A stretch of DNA of 64,000 bases from Streptococcus sp. LYSM12 (GTDB lineage: Bacteria > Bacillota > Bacilli > Lactobacillales > Streptococcaceae), in assembly GCF_004569635.1 (NCBI RefSeq), contig NZ_SPOZ01000010.1:1-64000 (forward strand), read 5' to 3'. Positions 39,020 through 49,300 of the stretch are shown piece after piece. The translations under genes and the position numbers were made by a program. The notes beneath the pieces were generated by a model. It ran no database searches and was not told the origin of the DNA. It saw only the letters and a program-made list of their open reading frames with translations. Position 1 is the stretch's first letter, and each line of letters opens with the position of its first letter.

Positions 39020-39642
39020 CTTGTTTCTTTCTCCTCTTCACTTATTTTTCCGATAACCGCATCCAACCGTGAACCCTGGGCGAGCTCTGTGCCGTCTGAG
39101 AGGACAATGGTCTCCATGTTATTGACTAAAAAGCCACTTTCTGTCTCACTATAGCTCAAACGCAGGGTCGCAGTCCCTTGCTCGGTGTACGTTTTCCCCT
39201 CTCGCTGATCCTTTTCTTCTAAAATGAGTTGGGAATACTGCACTTGGCTAATGACCGTCTTTGTTTCCCGATCGATATAGATGGTCGCATCCTGATAGAG
39301 GCGATTAACCACATAGCCCTGATAGGTCTTCTGAAGAGGCTTGCCTTCTTCAGAAACCGTTGCGGTATAGAGCCCCTCTGTCATAAAGGGCTTATAGCGC
39401 TTGCGGTTTTCTCCCAAGTCCTTTCTGGTATAGTAGGCCATGAGAAAGGCTTCCACCTCTTCACGCTGCAGCTCCTGTTTCAGAGCTGGTTCTGTCTCCT
39501 GTACAGTTTGGGCTATTTCAACGTCTTTCTGCCTCATCTTTGACTGGACAGAAGCCGTCCCATAGCCCAAGGCAAAGAATAGGCTAAGGACAATCATCCC
39601 CACTCCTATCTTGAATCCTTTTACTAATTGTTCGTTATACAT
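39016..39642 (-). CDS. Membrane-anchored conjugation protein (TcpC/VirB8-like)
   Basis: 208 residues with one N-terminal membrane segment (about 12-30, GVGMIVLSLFFALGYG) and an extracellular domain. Short basic cytosolic tail, single anchor and an NTF2-like alpha/beta domain are the layout of TcpC/VirB8-type mating-pore proteins. It sits 4 bp after the lysozyme/CHAP gene. Assignment rests on layout and context, not on sequence identity. Confidence 0.65.
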   Translation of the reverse strand: MYNEQLVKGFKIGVGMIVLSLFFALGYGTASVQSKMRQKDVEIAQTVQETEPALKQELQREEVEAFLMAYYTRKDLGENRKRYKPFMTEGLYTATVSEEGKPLQKTYQGYVVNRLYQDATIYIDRETKTVISQVQYSQLILEEKDQREGKTYTEQGTATLRLSYSETESGFLVNNMETIVLSDGTELAQGSRLDAVIGKISEEEKETR

Positions 39643-39645
39643 CGT

Positions 39646-42252
39646 CTACCTTGATTCCTTTCCTTCGTTTGGTGTGATGAAATAGATGCCTGTTTGGGGT
39701 GTGACGACCCGCCAACTAAACCCATAGATACTACCTGTCGCATTCATCTCGCTCATGAGAAACGTCCCGTCCTCATTGACTACTTCACAAAAGCCCACAT
39801 GCCCATACATCGGGTCACTTCCTGCCACCCCGGCAAGAAAGACAGCCGCAGCCCCTGCTCTTGGCTCAGACGTAACACGGTATCCCCTTAATTGAGCGGA
39901 GGTCACCCAGTTGGTCGCATTGCCCAGATAAGGGTCTATCGGGCTTCCAATTTGATAAAAACGATTGTAAACATACCAGGTACAATTCCCCAAGACATAG
40001 GCATTGCCTGGATAGCCCTGCCCTTCCAGAAGCGCTTGATCACTAGGCAAGCCATAAGGGAGCTTGTCCTTGTAGCCTGCTGGAATCGTTTGACTAGAGC
40101 TTCCTGTCAGACGGATTCCCCCTTTCAGATAGGCTTCCCATTGCTTGGCAGACTGTCGCCTCGCCTCCAACTTGCTTCCTGGGTTTCCCTCCCACTTGAC
40201 TAGAAAAGCAAGGGTCAAGTCATCGGTTGAAGCTTCACTCGTGAGAATCTCTCGCACCACAGCTTGATGATAGGCGGTATCTCCATGAAGCAGAAAGTCC
40301 AGCTGCAGCTCCAAGTCATACCACTTCTTGTCTTTCTTTCGGGCATAGTCTACTAACAGGGTGTGCCGAACAGAACCGTCTGCTGTATCCGTCCACTGTC
40401 CTAACCCAAGCCCTCGGCGAAGAATGTTAGGATAGCGTCCATTATAGATGGCAGGTCCATTCATGGAGAGCCAGTTGGGGTCATCCCAGGAACTGCTGCT
40501 TGCGCCAATGGGAGGGGAAAGATAATCACCCTCGGCACGTTTGGGATTGATACTACTTTCACTATCAAAGTTCCCTAGAATCGAAGCAAGTCCCTTGAGT
40601 GACAGCTGTTTCCCCTCCTTTTGAAGTTCCTTGGTTAGGTAGTTCTTGATGAGCTGGACTTTCTCTGCCTTATCCGCATCCACGTGGCTCGCCTTGACAT
40701 AGGTCTCTTCTAAGTAGCGCACTGATTTGAAATAAAAGCCCGGGTTGACATAGAACCAGTCCTCCCGTGGTTCTGGATGCCAGTTGGTTAGAGTAGACTT
40801 AGGCGTATAGGTCAGCTTCTTCTGATAGGAAACGGTCTGGTCTCCTGCAGGACTAGTTTGCCCTATCTGCGTGCCGACTGCCACTTCTTGCCCGTCTGTT
40901 ACCCGAATGCCGGAGACGTGATAAAAACTAAACTTGGCATCCAGTGTTTCAATGGTGACGACTCCGTCAGCTACCACTGCCTTTCCTGTCAAAGGGGCAT
41001 AGAGAGGGTGGTTGCCCTCCATCGCAAGAAGTGTGGTATCCGTCCGCTTGTCCTCTGACCGATAGCCAAAGCGCTCTTTGATGTTCAAGGGGTCATGAAC
41101 CCTTGGGTCCTCTTCCAGATAAAAGGGATTATCCAGCTCTAGGAGGAGCGCAAACTTGCCCAACTCCTTGGAGGTTTCCATGAGCTCCTCAAAGGAGGCT
41201 TGTTCCTCCTTTGTCAAACCATACTTGGTCTGATCATTCCGATAGAGGTCTTGCATCGTCTTGATATCGTTTGGATCGCTGTTTAAAGCCTGCCACAAGT
41301 CCTCCACGTAGCGTCGCCCTGCCTGCTGGTCCATAAAATGATAGGTGGCATCAAGCCTCGGGTCTGCATGAATCGCCTCATAGCGATAGTGGAGATAAAG
41401 GAGCGGGTCTTCCCAGTTGGTATAGTAGACCACCTCATCGGTTGACTTCTTCCGATCCAGCTGGGTCATATAGAGATAGGTCTCATTCAAGTCATACTCG
41501 CTTTGAATAGGAAACATCTGCCCAAAGACACTGGTGATAAGAAGCAAAAACAAACCGAAGCCCCCAAGTACCCATGCACTCCAGTTCAAGATGCTGGTCG
41601 AAAAAAGGACTGGAACAGAACGAGCCCCTAATCCCCAGATACTGCTCTTGGAATCCTTGGAGCTTGAGAACCTCTTTCGAAGTGGGAGTTTTTTCTTTCT
41701 GGGTCTGTCCTCTCCACTTGAAAGCGACAAGGACTGGGATTTGCCATGGGTGGAAAGTCGAGAGGAAACTGTTCCAAGACGGGGGCGCAGCTGATAGAGG
41801 CCCAGCTTCCCTAGTTGGACACCTTGTTGCAGACTGGACAGCTCTTGTCCCTCCTCCTGATATTGGAGTGCAGCTGCTTTTTGACGAACTTCTCGCTTCA
41901 GTCCCCTCCCAAGCCGCAAGCGAAAGGCTCCCTTTCTCTTAGAGGATAAGGGCTTGCCTCCTGCTCTCCCTCCCCTACTTGCTTCCTTTCTGATATCCCC
42001 GTTCTCCCTGGGATTGGTCCTAGCAGGCCTTTTCTTTTGAGAAAGACTGATCTGTTTAGAGGAGGTCTTGCGAACACCTTCTCGCACCCTCTCTAGGTCT
42101 TTAGGGGATACCCTCTTCAAAAACGAAGCCTTGGAGCGGGTTCCCATCTTCTTCCAATTGCGTTGGGACATAGATAGCCGTTTCCGACCCGAGGAAGAAC
42201 TCTTAAGGTGCGCCTGGTCTCTCTGAAGCTGGAGTGCTTTCTTTTCGTCCAT
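39646..42252 (-). CDS. Conjugal cell-wall hydrolase, lysozyme-like + CHAP
   Basis: A VirB1-type enzyme that locally opens peptidoglycan for the mating pore. A ~215-residue basic cytosolic tail rich in Lys, Arg and Ser precedes one membrane segment (about 222-245). A degenerate LytM-like stretch (YAPLTGKAVVADGVV...) follows, then a phage-lysozyme-2-like domain (about 520-700, ILGNFDSESSINPKRAEGD, GLGLGQWTD) and a C-terminal CHAP domain (about 740-860) with NCTWYVYNR and the histidine in MYGHVGFCE. The ATG at 42252 has AAAGGAG upstream; an earlier in-frame ATG lacks one. Confidence 0.88.
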   Translation of the reverse strand: MDEKKALQLQRDQAHLKSSSSGRKRLSMSQRNWKKMGTRSKASFLKRVSPKDLERVREGVRKTSSKQISLSQKKRPARTNPRENGDIRKEASRGGRAGGKPLSSKRKGAFRLRLGRGLKREVRQKAAALQYQEEGQELSSLQQGVQLGKLGLYQLRPRLGTVSSRLSTHGKSQSLSLSSGEDRPRKKKLPLRKRFSSSKDSKSSIWGLGARSVPVLFSTSILNWSAWVLGGFGLFLLLITSVFGQMFPIQSEYDLNETYLYMTQLDRKKSTDEVVYYTNWEDPLLYLHYRYEAIHADPRLDATYHFMDQQAGRRYVEDLWQALNSDPNDIKTMQDLYRNDQTKYGLTKEEQASFEELMETSKELGKFALLLELDNPFYLEEDPRVHDPLNIKERFGYRSEDKRTDTTLLAMEGNHPLYAPLTGKAVVADGVVTIETLDAKFSFYHVSGIRVTDGQEVAVGTQIGQTSPAGDQTVSYQKKLTYTPKSTLTNWHPEPREDWFYVNPGFYFKSVRYLEETYVKASHVDADKAEKVQLIKNYLTKELQKEGKQLSLKGLASILGNFDSESSINPKRAEGDYLSPPIGASSSSWDDPNWLSMNGPAIYNGRYPNILRRGLGLGQWTDTADGSVRHTLLVDYARKKDKKWYDLELQLDFLLHGDTAYHQAVVREILTSEASTDDLTLAFLVKWEGNPGSKLEARRQSAKQWEAYLKGGIRLTGSSSQTIPAGYKDKLPYGLPSDQALLEGQGYPGNAYVLGNCTWYVYNRFYQIGSPIDPYLGNATNWVTSAQLRGYRVTSEPRAGAAAVFLAGVAGSDPMYGHVGFCEVVNEDGTFLMSEMNATGSIYGFSWRVVTPQTGIYFITPNEGKESR

Positions 42253-42268
42253 AACTCTCCTTTCTCCC

Positions 42269-44632
42269 TCAAGCATCGGTCGCTATCAGCTGATAGAGCC
42301 TGGAGTCCTCGGGAATGGGATTCTCAAAGGGGACAATGATGTCGCCTGCCACAATCAAGCCCGTTCCCTTAGCCTTAGGATGCTCAATATAGCGGGCTTG
42401 GTGTTCGGTGAGTTTAACCACTTTCTTGGCCTCTGTCAATGCCAAACCCTCTAGTTTCAAGAGAATCTTGAACTGGCTATTGCCAAGGAGCTTGCGTCCT
42501 TGTGGGGATTCGGTTAGGGTCTCTGGCATCTGGGTAATCCCTGTGGGGACACAGCCGTATTTGCGAATCCGTGACCAGAGGTGATTAAAGTAGGTCCCCT
42601 GGTATTCTTCCTCAAAGTAGAGCTGTAACTCATCAAAGTAGAACCAAATGGTCTCCCCCTTGGCTCGTGCCTCCACTACCTGATTCCAGATAAAGTCCTG
42701 AATGACCAAGAGGGCAAAATGCTTGAGCTGGCCAGACAGACGCTGGAGGTTAAAGATGATGAAGCGATTGTCTAGATTGACAGAGGTCGCCCTTGAAAAA
42801 AGACTATAACTTCCCAGGGTATAAATCTCCAGCTTCAGAGCCAACTGCTGGGCTTCTGCTTCTTCCTGCTCCTCTAAGACACGGTGCCACTCCTTGAGGG
42901 TAGGCTGTTCATAGCGTTGATAGGTTTCCCTGGTCACTCGGTCAATGAGAGAAACCGTCTCATCCCCAAAGTCCGACAAGAGACTAGTGAACAGGGTGAC
43001 GAGGAAATTAGACTTATCCCCCTCCAAGTCCCTATCCTCCTTGAGGATTTTGTCCCTATTAGGCAGATCCATGAGATTAAAGGAGGCCTCTGTTCCGACA
43101 GAGATGTCAATGATTTCCGCCCCGAACTCCTGACCGATGTCCAGGTACTCCGCTTCTGGGTCAATGACGATGACCTTATCCCTCTTGTATTTTAAGAGGG
43201 TCGAGATAATCTCATTCTTGGCAACGACTGACTTACCCGATCCAGAAGCACCCATAATCACTCCCCCTGCTGCTAACAGATCCTTTTTTCTATCGATCGA
43301 GATGATATTATGTGATACCTGGTGTTGCCCATAGTAACGGGCATTGGGGCTTTTGGAGATACAGTCCACCGAGGCAAAGGGAATCTGGGTTGCCAGGTTG
43401 GCCGTTGTCATGCTTCTGGGAAAGAGCTTTTTCATACGGACATTCTGCTTGAGGTCGAGGTAGTTCTTTCCGATAGGAAGAACCGTGTTGAGGGCATCTT
43501 CCTGGTGATAGTAGAGTTCCCCAAAACGAACCCCCACCTTACGACCAGCCCGTTCAATCTTGCGCTGGTGGAGGGCTAACTCCTCATCACTGTCTGCTTG
43601 AAAGTGAACGAGAATGAGGCCGCGAAAGATTTTCTGGTCCCGCTCTCGAACCTCTCTTCGCCATTTCTTGGCCTCATCGAAATCTTCAGAAGCCTGGGAT
43701 TCTAAGGACAAATCGAGCGGGACACTGGAGCTCTTGGCAGTTCGAATCTGTTCCAAGACGGCCTCTGACTGGCTTCCCTCAATCTCCTCCAAGACCTCTC
43801 CTGTATCATAGGCTTCTGCCTGAATGGAAATGGCCAGCTCAATCCCTACAGAGGTCAACTCCTTTATCAAATCATCTTCCATGGACTTGGGATAGTATTT
43901 GATATAGAGGGTTTTGCCTACCCTCTCATTAATGGTAATCGTGCTTCGATGAAACTCCATCACATCTGGAGCGATGAAGTCCTTACTGGTTAAACCCGAA
44001 ATCCGCAGGTCATCATAGGTATACGGCAGGGTTTCCTCCCCATTTAGGATCTCAGAGAAAACAGAAAGGCGCTCCATTTCTGTTAGGGGCTGAAAAGAAA
44101 CACCAATAGTCTTATAGAGATGTTCCAGGGTGACCCCTGCATCCTGCAAGGCAAGCTGGGCTTGTTTGCGACTTTCGGCTTCCTGGGAAATGGTGATGTA
44201 TTTCTGAATTTCAAAGTTGTTGCTTGCGATACTAAAGCGCTCTTCAATCTGTTGATTCAATTCCGAGCGGTAGACATCTGCCGCATCATGGCCTGGTTCA
44301 TACAAGACCTGCTTTAGGACATCCTCCTTGACCCTGCGATTGAGGAGTAACAGCTGCAGGGTCGCACCTGCATCGAGGGCATTAAAGGCCTTGGCATGGG
44401 CTTCTCCAATCATCAGCTGTTGCTCATACTCTGCCGCAAGATAGGAGGCGTCTCCCAGCCGATAGGTCGTGGAATAGCTCTCTCCCACAATGTGCATCAA
44501 CCCTCCTTGAAACAAACTGGTATAGGCAAGGGTGTTCTGAGTAGTAGGCTTCATCTGGCGCTTCAAGCGCTCTGCCCTTGTCCTCTCAGACGGGGTCAGT
44601 TTCTCTGACCGTTTTTGCTTGAATAAAATCAC
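42269..44632 (-). CDS. VirB4-family conjugation ATPase
   Basis: ATPase of the type IV secretion apparatus. The Walker A is GASGSGKS (about residue 460) and the Walker B is WFYFDELQLY (about residue 670), followed by the TGITQMPETL segment. The open frame extends to 44746, but I start it at GTG 44632, preceded by AAAGGAG, since the upstream part lies inside the PrgI gene. No coupling protein (VirD4/TcpA) is present in the window to work with it. Confidence 0.9.
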   Translation of the reverse strand: MILFKQKRSEKLTPSERTRAERLKRQMKPTTQNTLAYTSLFQGGLMHIVGESYSTTYRLGDASYLAAEYEQQLMIGEAHAKAFNALDAGATLQLLLLNRRVKEDVLKQVLYEPGHDAADVYRSELNQQIEERFSIASNNFEIQKYITISQEAESRKQAQLALQDAGVTLEHLYKTIGVSFQPLTEMERLSVFSEILNGEETLPYTYDDLRISGLTSKDFIAPDVMEFHRSTITINERVGKTLYIKYYPKSMEDDLIKELTSVGIELAISIQAEAYDTGEVLEEIEGSQSEAVLEQIRTAKSSSVPLDLSLESQASEDFDEAKKWRREVRERDQKIFRGLILVHFQADSDEELALHQRKIERAGRKVGVRFGELYYHQEDALNTVLPIGKNYLDLKQNVRMKKLFPRSMTTANLATQIPFASVDCISKSPNARYYGQHQVSHNIISIDRKKDLLAAGGVIMGASGSGKSVVAKNEIISTLLKYKRDKVIVIDPEAEYLDIGQEFGAEIIDISVGTEASFNLMDLPNRDKILKEDRDLEGDKSNFLVTLFTSLLSDFGDETVSLIDRVTRETYQRYEQPTLKEWHRVLEEQEEAEAQQLALKLEIYTLGSYSLFSRATSVNLDNRFIIFNLQRLSGQLKHFALLVIQDFIWNQVVEARAKGETIWFYFDELQLYFEEEYQGTYFNHLWSRIRKYGCVPTGITQMPETLTESPQGRKLLGNSQFKILLKLEGLALTEAKKVVKLTEHQARYIEHPKAKGTGLIVAGDIIVPFENPIPEDSRLYQLIATDA

Positions 44633-44960
44633 GGGAATGGTACTCCTTTCTGCTTGACTTTTCGTCGAAGTCTTCTGTTTGATATACTCTCCGCTTGATG
44701 AGGAGGAAAAAGGAAAAGCGCTCCATGAGAGAGAGCTTCTTATCAATACTCAGTCCAAAGACAATGGTCGGGAAAAATAACAACAAGGTGACTGCCACAA
44801 CCAAAAGGTCGGGATAGCCAAAGAAAAAGAGGAGGGTGGTTACACTGAGGGTCACCACAACCCCTATGATGAGAAGCACCCCTCTTCCTGTCAACTGGAA
44901 GAAAACGGGTTTCCTCTCCTTGACAAAGTCATCTAAAAATACGGAACCTAATCTATTCAT
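44586..44960 (-). CDS. PrgI family membrane protein
   Basis: 124 residues with two close hydrophobic segments in the middle (GVLLIIGVVVTLSVTTLLFFFG and LLVVAVTLLLFFPTIVFGL). Position immediately before VirB4 and this layout define the PrgI/VirB3-like family of Gram-positive conjugation systems. It starts MNRLGSVFLDDFVKERKPVF, 4 bp after the VirB6-like gene. Confidence 0.85.
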   Translation of the reverse strand: MNRLGSVFLDDFVKERKPVFFQLTGRGVLLIIGVVVTLSVTTLLFFFGYPDLLVVAVTLLLFFPTIVFGLSIDKKLSLMERFSFFLLIKRRVYQTEDFDEKSSRKEYHSRDFIQAKTVRETDPV

Positions 44961-44964
44961 CTTC

Positions 44965-45717
44965 TTATACCCCCAATAAGTGTCTCATTCTGCGTCCCAC
45001 TCTGACAATAGTCATGATGTAGATAATCCCTTGGAGGATGGACAACAGCGCCGTCACATAGGGAATACCTCTCGATTCTACGAATGCCAAGAGGAAATTC
45101 GTTGAAAAGAGTGCCGCATAGATGACACTGATAACCGCTAGCCCTAGGGCAATCAAGACGTAGGAGGAAAAATACTTCAAAAAGGTAATGGCAATCGGAC
45201 GAAGCATCTCATTGACCAGAGAGGGGACTAAAACAGGAGCGATGCCTTTTAGGAAGTACAACTCCATATAACGCAGGAAGCTAATCAGTTTCGAGATGAC
45301 ATTTGCGACCAGCGACACCATCCCACCAATCAAGTTTAAAATAATCTTTGCGGGTCCTCCAACAGTGCCCAGTTCAAAGGTATAGCTATATCCTTCCGCT
45401 TTCACTGCCTTTGAAATGAGGTATACACCGCTATCTAAGAGCCACATCAGTCCGTCTAAGATGGGCGCAGAATACTGCATGAGCAACCAACAGGCCAGAT
45501 ACTTGAACCCTATTTCTAGCCAAAGCTTCATCGGGAGCTTCTTTCCCAGTGTCCCACCTACAAGCTCATACCATTTCATCATCTCCAGCAATAGAAAAAT
45601 CGCTAGGAGGATATTGCCAAGAACAAGGAGTGCCTTGTTTATGGCAAGGATGGACTGGTTGACGACCGGATTGTAGGTCGCTAAACTCTTGGTGAGCTCT
45701 GAAACGTCTAGTTTCAT
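44965..45717 (-). CDS. VirB6-like polytopic conjugation protein
   Basis: 250 residues with about six membrane segments (for example ILAINKALLVLGNILLAIFL and VLIALGLAVISVIYAALF). It occupies the VirB6 position between the Maff2-like gene and PrgI, as in Tn5252/ICESa2603-type elements. It probably forms part of the inner pore. Confidence 0.8.
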   Translation of the reverse strand: MKLDVSELTKSLATYNPVVNQSILAINKALLVLGNILLAIFLLLEMMKWYELVGGTLGKKLPMKLWLEIGFKYLACWLLMQYSAPILDGLMWLLDSGVYLISKAVKAEGYSYTFELGTVGGPAKIILNLIGGMVSLVANVISKLISFLRYMELYFLKGIAPVLVPSLVNEMLRPIAITFLKYFSSYVLIALGLAVISVIYAALFSTNFLLAFVESRGIPYVTALLSILQGIIYIMTIVRVGRRMRHLLGV

Positions 45718-45728
45718 ACCAGCCCTCC

Positions 45729-45956
45729 TTAAAATGTGATGGCTCGAATAGCCGCCACAATTCCTGCCGCAATCGAGGCAGAAAAGGCGGCCAGGGCAAA
45801 GCCATTGATGATGCCCTCTTGTCCTTCATCGATCTGTTCAGGGCGCTTATTTTTCCGTCCTGCAAAGAGGTTGTATACCCCAAACAACATCCAAAAGAGT
45901 CCTGATACAGCCATCAAACCTCCGACAAGCGTCACAATTTTAATCGCCATTTCCAT
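45729..45956 (-). CDS. Maff2-family small membrane protein
   Basis: About 75 residues with two membrane segments (IVTLVGGLMAVSGLFWMLFGVYNLFAG and a small-residue-rich ALAAFSASIAAGIVAAI) around a charged loop. The family occurs in Firmicute conjugation clusters next to VirB6 and PrgI. I use the ATG at 45956, at 9 nt from AAAGGAG; another at 45962 is only 3 nt away. Confidence 0.8.
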   Translation of the reverse strand: MEMAIKIVTLVGGLMAVSGLFWMLFGVYNLFAGRKNKRPEQIDEGQEGIINGFALAAFSASIAAGIVAAIRAITF

Positions 45957-46206
45957 GTGCATCTTCTCCTTTTTCTATTTCTAATCCTTGTAAGACTTCC
46001 TGTAAAGCCTTTACTTCTTCTACTTTGAGGGTCATCCCTCGACTCGGCTTGCCATTTGGGCTCCATTTACGGAGATCCCAGACAGCGGGGTTCCCATTGT
46101 AGGAAATGAGGTTCAATTCCTTGGTCCAGTCGTTGGAATCGGTTGATAAGACCGCCACTCGCTCGATGACCTGGAATGTAAAGGGATTGGTTGTTTCTTC
46201 TGTCAT
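45940..46206 (-). CDS. YdbC/PC4-family ssDNA-binding protein
   Basis: About 88 residues with the PC4-like core (ELNLISYNGNPAVWDLRKW and RGMTLKVEEVKAL). YdbC proteins bind single-stranded DNA; in mobile elements they may protect the transferred strand or affect transcription. AAAGGAG lies 6 nt before ATG 46206. The 3' end overlaps the Maff2-like gene. Confidence 0.82.
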   Translation of the reverse strand: MTEETTNPFTFQVIERVAVLSTDSNDWTKELNLISYNGNPAVWDLRKWSPNGKPSRGMTLKVEEVKALQEVLQGLEIEKGEDAHGNGD

Positions 46207-46268
46207 AACTGTCTCCTTTAAACAAAAAGAGCAGGCAACTAGGACTCTGCTCAATGATTAGATATAAC

Positions 46269-46334
46269 AAGACCGCTGTTAGGTGTGAGTAGACTCAGAA
46301 ATCTCTTTTCTTTTATCTTCTAACAGCGGTCTCT
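46269..46334 (-). terminator. Terminator of the conjugative-element adhesin
   Basis: A 13-bp perfect stem (AGACCGCTGTTAG / CTAACAGCGGTCT) with a ~40-nt loop, followed by TTGTTAT on the minus strand. The long loop is unusual. It comes just after the adhesin stop. Confidence 0.65.
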
Positions 46335-46340
46335 GTAAAG

Positions 46341-49300
46341 CTATTTCAAACGACCTTTTAAGGCTTTGATCGTGTGCTTGCGTAGGAAACCGGTCTTCCA
46401 TTCGAAGACAAGACTGAGAATGAAACCTCCAAGCAAGGCATAGACAACTGCAGGTCTTTCCCCCGTTCCTGGGAGGAAGCCTTTCCGTGTCTTATTCACC
46501 CGTTTTTCGGTCATCAGCTCCTCTTTCTTCCCATCCTTGTCTACGATGATTTGTTTGGCGGTATTGATGATATCACTACCTGCAGGCACATCCTGCTTGA
46601 CTGTCGCTGGAATCTCGATTTGATAGTAGACACCCAAATCAAACTTCGATGTATCAAGTACCTTGATGTGACCAAGGGTCTTCTTGACCGAATCGTTTGG
46701 CTCAATCGTCACCTTACCATTCTTGTCTGTCATCGTAAATTGCTGGGTCACGTCCTTACCTGTCACCTTGTTGTAGACCTTAATGGCCTTGGCATCAATG
46801 GTCACGTAACGCTCATCGTAGTCATCTTCGATACTAACCGTTTGAAGCAAGCTCTCCTTGTCAAATGGTGTGGTATCCATCCAGACTTGATAGTGGAGAA
46901 CGGTAGCTGCCTTGACGACTGCTGTATTGATGTTTTCAGGTTCGTTATTGTCCACTTTATCCGTATATGGATTTTTGTGAGTCTCCTGATAGCGGTCTGT
47001 CAACTCGCTGTCATCATCTAACAACTTGGTTCCTTTGATGTCCACAGTTGCTTGATTAAGGACGAATTTATGAGGTTCTGGTTTGATTTGGTTCACCTTG
47101 TTCACCCGCTTCTGGGTGGGCTTTTCAAGGGTCTTGCCTGGAGTAGCCCCAGCTGGTTTCTCATCGTCCGATGAAGTAGCTGGATCTGCGATCGTCACAA
47201 ACTGGCTGGCCACATTTTCAATATCCACTCCGTTCTTTACATCATCCTTAACAGTGACCGGAACATCAAACTTGTAGTACCGGCCAAAGGCAAAGCGTGC
47301 TGTGTCTAGCACACCGTCCTTGAGCAGGTCTTTCTTGGTTTGAATGGTAAGGGTGCCGTCCTTGTCTGTGATGTCAAAGAGGTTGGTTACCTCTTCTCCC
47401 GTCTTGCCATCGTAGCCCTTGATGTTCTTGGCATCTAGGGTGACATGCTTCGCATCGTAGACATCTCTTAGACCTGTCACTTGAAGCAGCTGGTCTGGAG
47501 TAAAGTGAGTCGTATCAAGCCAGAGCTGATAAAAGAGCTGGTCTCCTCGTTTGACTAGCTTGGTATTGAGGTTTTGGGCTTCATTGTTATCTGTTTTGTC
47601 CGCATACGGATCCTTGTTGGTTTCTGCGTACTCATCTGTTAGCTCATCATCGTCATCCATGAGTTTGTTTCCTGTCAGATCAAACTTGGCTTCAGACAAA
47701 TCAAACTTCTCTGGTTGGAAAGTTGGTTCTTCTGGAGTCAGTTCTGGGAGTGGATTGTCCTTAAAGGTCATCCGAGACAAAGAAAGCAAGGCATTGCTTG
47801 AGGTGAGCGTCCCTGCAAGGGTTCCTTTAGCGTTGGTATTTTTTTCTACCTGGTCATCGGACTGGCTAAAGGTACGGGTCGAGAATGGTTTGGATCCATC
47901 TTCCTGTTTAGAAGCCGTAATGGTATAAAGGTCGGTCTTCTCATCATAACTCATATGGATATAGATGGGGTCTATCTTCTCATAGCCAGCTGGCGCTTCC
48001 ACCTCTTCAATCTTCCAATCCCCATAGAGGAGGTCTGTAGTCGCAAAGCCGTCTTCCTCCTCCTTGATAGTGGTCGTAAACGCAACAGCTTCTGCCTTGG
48101 TATGATTGAGGGGACTAGCCTTAAAGGTCACATCATTGATTCCGGAGTGACTACCGTCTCCCTGACTTTGGACAATCTTTTGAATGGAGATCTTCGCCTT
48201 GATGACTTGTTCGAGAGATTTGGTAGGCGGGGTGATGATGTTCTTGGTCGCATCATCTTTTTTAGCAATGGTAAAGGCATGCTTTTTCCCATCGATGGTA
48301 TAGCCCTCAGGCGCATTGGTCTCTTTCCAGTAGTAGCTACCGAGGGCGAGATTGCCAACTGCGACAGTCAAATCCTTGTCGTCCACATTCAAGACCACAT
48401 TGTCTCCATTGTCCACTTCTTTTCCGTTGAGGATGGAGGTCTTGACCTTCTCGCCTTTCAACAGTTTGGCATGAGGAATGTCGGTCCACTTGACGGGAGT
48501 ATCTTTCCTGTGGCTAGCAGATCCTGTTGTATCTTCTGCATAGTAAAGGGTATACTCCGCATTCGTTAGAACACCTTGTCCTTGAGAGGCGGTATCTGTA
48601 TCCTTGTCTCGTTTTTCAAGGGTATTTTCTCCCTTGATTTCATCATTGGTGCCCGAAACCGTGACCTCAAGTGTGCCATCTTGCTTAAGACTGGCAGATT
48701 GGGCGGTAAAGGTTTTGGCAAATCCAGCCGAGGCGGAGACTTCTTCCACCGTGTAATCCCCCAGCTGCATGTTTTCTACGAGGGCTTGTCCCTTGATATC
48801 GGTCGTCACTTCATAGACCTTACCCGACTGCTTGTTGGTTAATTTGAACTTGTTTCCAAGGAGGGAATAGTATTGATTCCACAGTTCAAGGGCGGATTCG
48901 CTTCCTTTTTTGACAATGGTGATCTTGCCTGTGATTTCATCATTGGTACCATTCACCGTCACAAGCTGGTCCTCTTTTCCATTGATGGTGACTTTGGGAG
49001 TTTGGGCGCTCAAGGTGATTTCTTGAGCTTGAAAGGTCTTATGGAAACCTGTAGAAGATTGGATTTCTTCAACCTTATAGGTGCCAAATGGGATATCCGT
49101 GAGAGTGACGACCCCCTTATCATCCGTTGTCCCTTCAAAGGTGGCACCTGTCTCCTTATTGGTTAGACGAAAGACGTTGCCCTGAAGCGTATAGAGACTG
49201 TTCCACATACTGGTACCAGAAGCTGTCCCTGTCTTTTGAATGGTCACACTTCCCTTAGAGTCCGCATTGACTGTAAAGCCCATATTTCCAAAGAGACCTG